Origin: Haliea sp041746975
Lineage (GTDB): Bacteria > Pseudomonadota > Gammaproteobacteria > Pseudomonadales > Halieaceae
Assembly: GCA_041746975.1 (NCBI GenBank)
Contig: JBGTGB010000158.1
Coordinates: 1 to 19,860, forward strand
Length of the DNA: 19,860 nt
Direction of reading: 5' to 3'
A model generated the notes under the pieces. That model ran no database searches. It was given only the letters and a program-made list of their open reading frames with translations, and was not told the origin of the DNA. Each line of letters begins with the position of its first letter. Positions within the stretch are counted from its first letter, which is position 1. A program made the translations under genes and the position numbers. Shown one piece after another: positions 15,352-19,860 of the stretch.

Positions 15352-15714
15352 TCAAGCCCTGAGCAGCATGAACGCCAGCAACACAAGTACGAGCAGAGCA
15401 ATACCCACAGCTACAGACTTCGCCCAGTGACGGTGACGATTCCTCCCCATGACTAATGCGCCACCTGCTCGGACAGTAAAAATGCCGCCCAGGAAGGCAC
15501 CGAGTTTGCGAGCAATTCGGTCCCGCCTGGCGGGCAGCAGCCCCTCCTCTCTGGCAACCAAAACGAGACGGTCTTCAAGAACGCTCAAGCGGGCTTCATC
15601 GATGGTCGGAGCACGTCTCGAACTGGCGTCCCGAAGCAGGCGAGCAATACGCGGATCATACGATTCCGCGGAATCGGGAGCGTCCCCGCCGTTCTCGCCA
15701 TCGTAGTCAGTCAT
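15352..15714 (-). CDS. Small tail-anchored membrane protein, candidate sigma-factor partner
   Basis: The protein has 120 residues. An acidic N-terminus (MTDYDGENGGDAPDSAESYD) leads to a charged helical region (about 22-70, with IARLLRDASSRR and LSVLEDRLVLVAREEGLL). A small weakly hydrophobic stretch follows near 72-87, and a strong TM segment ends the protein (about 99-118, VAVGIALLVLVLLAFMLL). That gives a cytosolic N-terminal domain anchored by its tail. It lies 42 nt after an ECF sigma factor gene, where anti-sigma factors usually sit, but I see no zinc-binding HxxxCxxC motif. The anti-sigma role is therefore only positional inference. AAGGA lies 6 nt before ATG 15714. Confidence 0.7.
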   Translation of the reverse strand: MTDYDGENGGDAPDSAESYDPRIARLLRDASSRRAPTIDEARLSVLEDRLVLVAREEGLLPARRDRIARKLGAFLGGIFTVRAGGALVMGRNRHRHWAKSVAVGIALLVLVLLAFMLLRA

Positions 15715-15756
15715 GGCACATCCTTCGAAACAGCGTAACTGATCGAGCCGGCAATT

Positions 15757-16338
15757 TCACAACGGAGACAAACATTCGCTTACCAATTTACCAATAAGGG
15801 CACGCTTTGCCGCCGAGGCAAGCTGCCTGGTGGAGTCGTACCCCTTGCCAATGGCCTCACTGATTTCCCTCAGCGACAAGCCGTAAAAGTGCTGTAAAGA
15901 TACCACCAGACCGAGCTCCGGGTGGAGGCGTTCAAAACTTTCAAGAACCCGCACGACACAGTCCAACTCCAGCATGCCGAGCGGGTCGTCCTCCCCTGCA
16001 TAGCGTTCATAAATGCTGGAACCACCATCGTCATCGCAATCCGGGACTGTATCAGGGCTACGCATGGACCGGCGCAAAAAGTCCACCACCGAGTTTCTGA
16101 GAATTTGCCAAATGTAGGCCTCTGTGTTTTCTGCCTCCAGAGCGTGATGAGTGTTTCTGAACAAATTGACAAATGCATCCTGAACAATATCTTCGGCGTC
16201 GTGGTGATCAAAACTGCGACTGCCACTGCGCACCCAGCCCGTAAAGCGCTTGGCGTACCGTTGATAAAGCATTCGAGCCGCCTCCTCCGCCGCAGGCCCG
16301 GATCGCGAGATTTCGAGAAGGCATTCCTTGTCATTCAT
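15757..16338 (-). CDS. ECF-type RNA polymerase sigma factor
   Basis: The protein has 193 residues. Region 2 spans about 20-95: ARMLYQRYAKRFTGWV, the DAEDIVQDAFVNLFR core-binding motif and AYIWQILRNSVVDFLRR. Region 4 occupies about 135-190: LERLHPELGLVVSLQHFYGLSLREISEAIG, the helix-turn-helix, then STRQLASAAKRAL. This is the standard two-domain ECF layout without region 3. It is the first gene of the minus-strand operon ending at 11969, so it may control that operon or a wider regulon. No obvious GGAAC-type ECF promoter appears upstream; the best promoter looks housekeeping (16487-16516). GGAG lies 8 nt before ATG 16338. Confidence 0.92.
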   Translation of the reverse strand: MNDKECLLEISRSGPAAEEAARMLYQRYAKRFTGWVRSGSRSFDHHDAEDIVQDAFVNLFRNTHHALEAENTEAYIWQILRNSVVDFLRRSMRSPDTVPDCDDDGGSSIYERYAGEDDPLGMLELDCVVRVLESFERLHPELGLVVSLQHFYGLSLREISEAIGKGYDSTRQLASAAKRALIGKLVSECLSPL

Positions 16339-16467
16339 CGAAAATTCTCCGCGCTTCTTTTAGATCAGTGCAGCCCTTGCGCCTCTAAAGGCTGTGAGCT
16401 AAGCCCCCGCAGTCCAAGTACAGTCGACTCGATGCGGCAATGGAGCCCTTCGCAATGAGTAACCAGC

Positions 16468-16502
16468 ACTGCCTGCCTGCGAACAAACTATAGACAGGCA
16501 GT
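16468..16502. promoter_or_regulatory. Perfect inverted repeat, candidate operator at the sigma-operon promoter
   Basis: ACTGCCTG (16468-16475) and CAGGCAGT (16495-16502) form a perfect 8-bp inverted repeat with a 19-nt spacer. It covers the proposed -10 box and start region of the minus-strand sigma operon. It also lies 50 nt past the stop of the transglutaminase gene, so an RNA hairpin is the alternative. There is no T-run. Confidence 0.45.
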
Positions 16503-16516
16503 TTGCTCAAAATCAA
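16487..16516 (-). promoter_or_regulatory. Sigma70-like promoter for the ECF sigma-factor operon
   Basis: On the minus strand TTGATT (16516-16511), an 18-nt spacer and TATAGT (16492-16487). The transcript would start near 16480, giving a leader of about 140 nt before ATG 16338. The -10 is a five-of-six match to consensus and the -35 a four-of-six match. Confidence 0.5.
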
Positions 16517-16551
16517 GCGCCCGCTGCTTCCGACGAAATGTTTCAAATATT

Positions 16552-17994
16552 TCATGGGTTTACCGCAATGTGGCGCGTCTCTTGGAATACTCCGAGACCG
16601 ATTCCGGCGGCGGCCAGCGCAGTACTGGTTATCTGTACATCTCCACGTCGATCTGATGGCACGGCAAGCTGCCATGGACGACCGAGATCCAGGGAAAAGG
16701 CAAATCTGCCGGGAAGATCATCGGATTCGCCACTAAAGACTTCGAGGCGGAGTTCACCCACGGGGGCATTAGTCCAGGGGATGACAAATTTCGTATGGCC
16801 GTCTGCTGAGCGCTCAACGAGTACCCCATTCTGGATCAGGGTGTCGCGTCCCAGATCTCTGATCTGTGCCGAGACGTGCATACCGGGCTCGACTCTTGCG
16901 TGCAAGTGAATCTCAGAACCCGGCCTGAGATTGCGCGCACGCCGTGGGACCACTGGTTCTGACCAGGCGTGTTCAGTGAACGCCGGACCAATCACCGCCA
17001 GCTTCTCATCCGATCCCGCAGCGGCCACCACATCATAGCGTAATGCACTGTGGTATAGGGTAGACTCAGGATCTCTCTTGGCAAAGATCAGCAACTGATA
17101 CACGCCCTGCTCGGGAAAAACAGCACGGACCTGCGCCACGGTTCCTCTCAAAATGACCTGGGCATGATTTCTTGGCAGCGCATCACCATACCGATCGAGC
17201 CTGGCAGTAAGCAGAGTCCCCTCGGCAACGTCCAACATGACCTTGACACTGGAATCAGCTCTGATCGTGCGCTGCCTATGGCTCTTCAAAGCCAGGCCGC
17301 TTCGGTGAAATTCTGACCAGACATCAGGTGTATTCACGAAGCTCTGATAAGATATCGGCTCTGGCAGCAGTTGCCACTCCCGACTCTCGGGATAATGCGT
17401 AGCGATGAGCTCTGTGGGTGAGGTAAGGAAATAAAAATCGTCGAAGCGCTTCTGGAAGCGATTATTCTCGTCAACAACGCCGGCTGCCCAGGTTGTGTCC
17501 AGAAGATGCCAGCGTCCATTGATCTTCACAGCACTCCACGCATGCTTGTTCTCGTCGCGAATACCGGATAGCTTGGTGTATCCAGATACGGTTTGCGCCG
17601 TAAGCCCGGCCGCCTCTGCAAGGGCAAGGAAAAGCCTGGTATAACCATCACACACTGCCTTGCGTTCTCTCAGGACGTCCGCGGCGTCGATTCTTCTGAA
17701 TTTGTAGCTGCCGTCCAGCAGTGATTCGACATCGTAGCTGATATTGTCCGCCATCCAGCGGAAAATTGCTCTGACCTTTTCCTCCTCAGTCCTCGCTGGA
17801 CGGATCAGCGCCTGGGCCAGCGCTTCAACATCAAGGGTTCTCCTTCCGGATACGCTCAGCGAGTGCGCATCAATGCGCGCGTAACGCAGCTGCGCCTCCG
17901 TCAGATTGGCACTTGTATCCCTCGCTGGCCCTGAAAACCCGGCGCATCCGGTTAAAGTCACAATGACCAGTACAGCAAAGAACTTGTACGACAC
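16552..17994 (-). CDS. Transglutaminase-like (kyphoscoliosis-type) lipoprotein
   Basis: The protein has 480 residues. Residues 1-17 are a lipoprotein signal peptide with lipobox LTGC (Cys17). Ala18 rather than Asp at +2 favours the outer membrane. A transglutaminase-like cysteine-peptidase domain spans about 55-195, with Cys115 (RKAVCDGYTRLFLALAEAAGL), His151 (NKHAWSAV) and Asp166 (LLDTTW) as a complete triad, and TRAIFRWM-like sequence (VRAIFRWMADNISYD) before it. The order matches the KY/CYK3 group of transglutaminase-like proteins. Residues 200-480 are beta-rich and probably hold two or more Ig-like modules. It may act as a protease, cross-linker or wall-associated scaffold in the periplasm; the substrate is unknown. 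GTG 17994 has GGGGG 7 nt upstream. It is 213 nt upstream of the sigma gene on the same strand. Confidence 0.88.
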   Translation of the reverse strand: MSYKFFAVLVIVTLTGCAGFSGPARDTSANLTEAQLRYARIDAHSLSVSGRRTLDVEALAQALIRPARTEEEKVRAIFRWMADNISYDVESLLDGSYKFRRIDAADVLRERKAVCDGYTRLFLALAEAAGLTAQTVSGYTKLSGIRDENKHAWSAVKINGRWHLLDTTWAAGVVDENNRFQKRFDDFYFLTSPTELIATHYPESREWQLLPEPISYQSFVNTPDVWSEFHRSGLALKSHRQRTIRADSSVKVMLDVAEGTLLTARLDRYGDALPRNHAQVILRGTVAQVRAVFPEQGVYQLLIFAKRDPESTLYHSALRYDVVAAAGSDEKLAVIGPAFTEHAWSEPVVPRRARNLRPGSEIHLHARVEPGMHVSAQIRDLGRDTLIQNGVLVERSADGHTKFVIPWTNAPVGELRLEVFSGESDDLPGRFAFSLDLGRPWQLAVPSDRRGDVQITSTALAAAGIGLGVFQETRHIAVNP

Positions 17995-18479
17995 GATTGA
18001 GCCCCCATTATGGCAGTGATGCGGACTGACCCTGAACCAGGCAGTCCTGCAGATACCCCCGGTTTATTCCCCTTACCCCTCCAGAGACGCGGATCCTGCA
18101 CATATGTGACAAAACCAGCTGGATAACAGGCCTCGTTTGCCGATCACATTTTTCTCCAAGCACCGTCTGATCTTATGGGTATCCAATGACGATAGCAGGA
18201 GATGCATCATGTGCAAGATGAAACTTGATCTGCTGTCTTTCAGTTTAAGCTGATACCCCATGGCATGTACTCGGTGAGAATCAATCATCCCTCGGCAGCG
18301 TACAGGTATCAATGTAGTTGATGAGCGAAGAAAAACCTGGACCTGCTGGCAAATGTAATCACTTGGGCTAAGATGCTCAATCGGGGGTACTCCGGACGAG
18401 GGTACTTCCCACCTGAAACTATGCCATTCCAGCAGTGACAATTGCTTCACGGACTATTATGCTACCTCACCGGAGTACA
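17995..18479. other. Divergent intergenic region without a convincing gene
   Basis: This 485-nt gap separates the divergent lipoprotein and exported-protein genes and is visibly poorer in GC than both. ATGGGTATC near 18176 and GATACCCCAT near 18252 form a loose inverted repeat about 70 nt apart with one extra base. Both genes must be promoted from here, but I find only weak -10-like boxes (CATAAT near 18010 on the minus strand, TATTAT at 18455-18460 on the plus strand) without matching -35 boxes. Confidence 0.5.
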
Positions 18480-19010
18480 ATGAAGAACCTTATCAGCTAT
18501 CGCCAGACCGCGACATTGACGATGATTTTTCTGGCAGCGGCTTCCATTGCACTGTCTGTTGACAGCAGCGAAACGTCAGCAGGCAAAATCGTGCAGAAAG
18601 TCGCATTCGTCCTGATCTCGCAGGAAGACATCGACGCCTTGATGGACACGCCTGCATCTCCCACAGCGTCCGTAAGGAGAGCCGAGCAATCGCATCCGGA
18701 GGGCCCTGAAATTATTGTCAGGAAGCCGGAGGGCGCGGAAATAGAATCGCCACTGAGCCTGGATATTCAGTTTAAACCGAAAGGCTCAGCAACCATTGCC
18801 ATGGATACGCTGTCGGTGAAGTACAAGAGAGGTTTTCTTTCACTTGATGTAACAAACCGTTTGCTTAAAAATGCAGAAGTCAGCGCCGATGGAATCATTG
18901 CAGAGATGGCCACCGTGCCGGCAGGGAAACACCTGTTTACCGTCGCACTGGAAGATTCGCTGGGCCGGCGAAGCGTGAGCAGCTTGGAGTTTGTCTGCGT
19001 TGACGGATAG
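18480..19010 (+). CDS. Small exported protein of unknown function, possible Ig-like fold
   Basis: The protein has 176 residues from ATG 18480, with GGAG 4 nt upstream. An earlier in-frame start at 18435 would put 15 polar residues before the signal peptide and is less likely. Residues 1-26 form a signal peptide (KNLISYRQTATLTMIFLAAASIALS). After a low-complexity linker (about 55-80), residues 78-176 look like one beta-sandwich: PLSLDIQFKPKGSATIAMDTLSVKYK, then VPAGKHLFTVALEDSLGRRSVSSLEFVC. That layout resembles small bacterial Ig-like modules. I do not recognise a named family. It converges on the deacetylase gene, with only one base between the stops. Confidence 0.75.
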   Translation: MKNLISYRQTATLTMIFLAAASIALSVDSSETSAGKIVQKVAFVLISQEDIDALMDTPASPTASVRRAEQSHPEGPEIIVRKPEGAEIESPLSLDIQFKPKGSATIAMDTLSVKYKRGFLSLDVTNRLLKNAEVSADGIIAEMATVPAGKHLFTVALEDSLGRRSVSSLEFVCVDG

Positions 19011-19011
19011 G

Positions 19012-19860
19012 CTACTGGCCCAAACCCACCGTCTCATAACCGGCATCACGCAGCCCTTTCAGAATGAGCGGCACTGCTTCAACGGTTTGACGGTGAATGT
19101 CATGGAGAAGTACCACTCCCCCGCCGTTGCGCTCGACCCCGGCCAGAACCCTGGTCGCGATGGATTCAGGCACGAAGTCGGCCCAATCCCGGGAGTCCAC
19201 ATTCCACAACACCGTACTCATGCCGAGATCAGCCACCAACTGCCGAATCTCTGAATTTATCGAGCCATAGGGGGGACGAAAAAAAGCCACGTCTTCGCCT
19301 GTCAGCGTCGAAACAAGCTGGTTGGTGCTTTCCAGCTCCAATGCCACTTCCGTGAGAGAGAGTTTGGTCAACTGGGGGTGTGAGTAACTGTGATTGCTGA
19401 TAGTGTGCCCTTCTGCAAGGATTCGTTGCGCCGTTCCCAGCGTTCGGCTGTGCAGTAAAACGCCTTGTCCGGCGTCCAGTCGGCCCACATTTCTGCCGCA
19501 AACAAAAAAGTGCGCCTGCATGCCGTGTTCATTCAGGGCGTCAAGAATCGCTTCGGTGCGGCTGCGATGGGGTCCATCATCGAACGTCAGTACGACCCTG
19601 AGTGGCGCGCGGTTCTCCGCACCTCGGTCTGAACCCGGCGAGCTCCTGCTTTTTGAGAGTGACTCAATACCGGTCTCCGACAAAACAGGCGCCTTCCCCA
19701 CCAGCTTGTTGACATCGTACTTACGATTCAGGAAACCGATGTACGCCGCCCACTTCTCGCGCGTCCCCGGAGCCCCCATCAACAGTGTCAGCCTGGAATA
19801 TTCCTCGCGGTACTCCTCATAGATGGCTTCGATTCTGGCCGAGAGCGCCCTGAGTTCCTG
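19012..19860 (-). CDS. Polysaccharide deacetylase (NodB/CE4 domain), partial, runs off right edge
   Basis: The frame is open from the right edge, so the N-terminus is missing; 282 residues are visible. In-frame TTG and ATG codons near 19780 exist, but the coding frame continues upstream as a charged helical stretch (QELRALSARIEAIYEEYREE), which argues against a start there. The NodB domain is complete: VVLTFDDGP with the metal and base aspartates, SNHSYSHPQL with the two metal His, FFRPPYGS, LWNVDSRDW and VVLLHDIH. CE4 enzymes deacetylate N-acetylglucosamine in exopolysaccharide, chitin or peptidoglycan; which one cannot be told here. The helical N-terminal extension suggests anchoring or a partner-binding arm. 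Stop at 19012 abuts the convergent gene. Confidence 0.92.
   Translation of the reverse strand, partial: QELRALSARIEAIYEEYREEYSRLTLLMGAPGTREKWAAYIGFLNRKYDVNKLVGKAPVLSETGIESLSKSRSSPGSDRGAENRAPLRVVLTFDDGPHRSRTEAILDALNEHGMQAHFFVCGRNVGRLDAGQGVLLHSRTLGTAQRILAEGHTISNHSYSHPQLTKLSLTEVALELESTNQLVSTLTGEDVAFFRPPYGSINSEIRQLVADLGMSTVLWNVDSRDWADFVPESIATRVLAGVERNGGGVVLLHDIHRQTVEAVPLILKGLRDAGYETVGLGQ

Noticed and set aside
18073..18450. Minus-strand open frame of 125 codons in the gap between 17995 and 18479
   Set aside because: It has a GTG start without a ribosome site, no recognisable domain and low-complexity, codon-poor sequence. It overlaps the likely promoter region of the 18480 gene.

Overview
The window looks like chromosomal DNA of a Gram-negative gammaproteobacterium. 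I base this on a gammaproteobacterial-type LepB signal peptidase core, an outer-membrane-type lipoprotein with an LTGC lipobox, and good Shine-Dalgarno sites; a marine Halieaceae-like host is only a guess. Composition is uneven: the left 555 bases and the LepB core around 6600-7250 are visibly richer in GC than their surroundings. I see no tRNA, rRNA, transposase, integrase or CRISPR array. Nearly everything between 1 and 16340 belongs to families known from bacterial signalling and conflict systems: TIR, nSTAND1, RyR, SLOG-like, FHA, Ser/Thr kinase, trypsin, subtilisin, TRAFs-binding/TPR, degenerate cyclase, GAF and ECF sigma.

Region 1 (1-4703, minus strand) is a tight run in transcription order: FHA-TM-trypsin protease, then a two-TM, TrkA-N, RyR, SLOG-like protein (the two overlap by 4 nt at TTGA), then a TIR protein that enters an nSTAND1 NTPase module at the left edge. 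Region 2 (4802-11892, plus strand) is divergent from it. It holds a degenerate short copy of a secreted Cys-rich protein gene, a five-TM protein fused to signal peptidase I, the intact secreted Cys-rich protein, a TPR-Ser/Thr kinase and a second FHA-TM-trypsin protease. The two Cys-protein genes carry the same promoter and the same leader of about 130 nt.

Region 3 (11969-16516, minus strand) is an operon converging on region 2: ECF sigma factor, small tail-anchored membrane protein, GAF protein, cytosolic subtilisin, TRAFs-binding/SLOG protein and degenerate cyclase-like protein. Three of its genes are joined by 4-nt stop/start overlaps. A sigma70-like promoter and a perfect inverted repeat precede it. 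Region 4 (16552-19860) is more ordinary envelope biology: a transglutaminase-like lipoprotein, a small exported protein and a polysaccharide deacetylase running off the right edge.

My working model for region 2 is inference. A cytosolic TPR kinase would signal through the intact FHA domain of a membrane protease whose trypsin domain lies in the periplasm. The dedicated signal peptidase fusion and the secreted four-cysteine protein would be the processing enzyme and the exported product or substrate. Regions 1 and 3 add sensors and effectors of similar style (TIR-nSTAND, RyR/SLOG, subtilisin), so the locus may be a composite stress or defence island. No single named system accounts for it.
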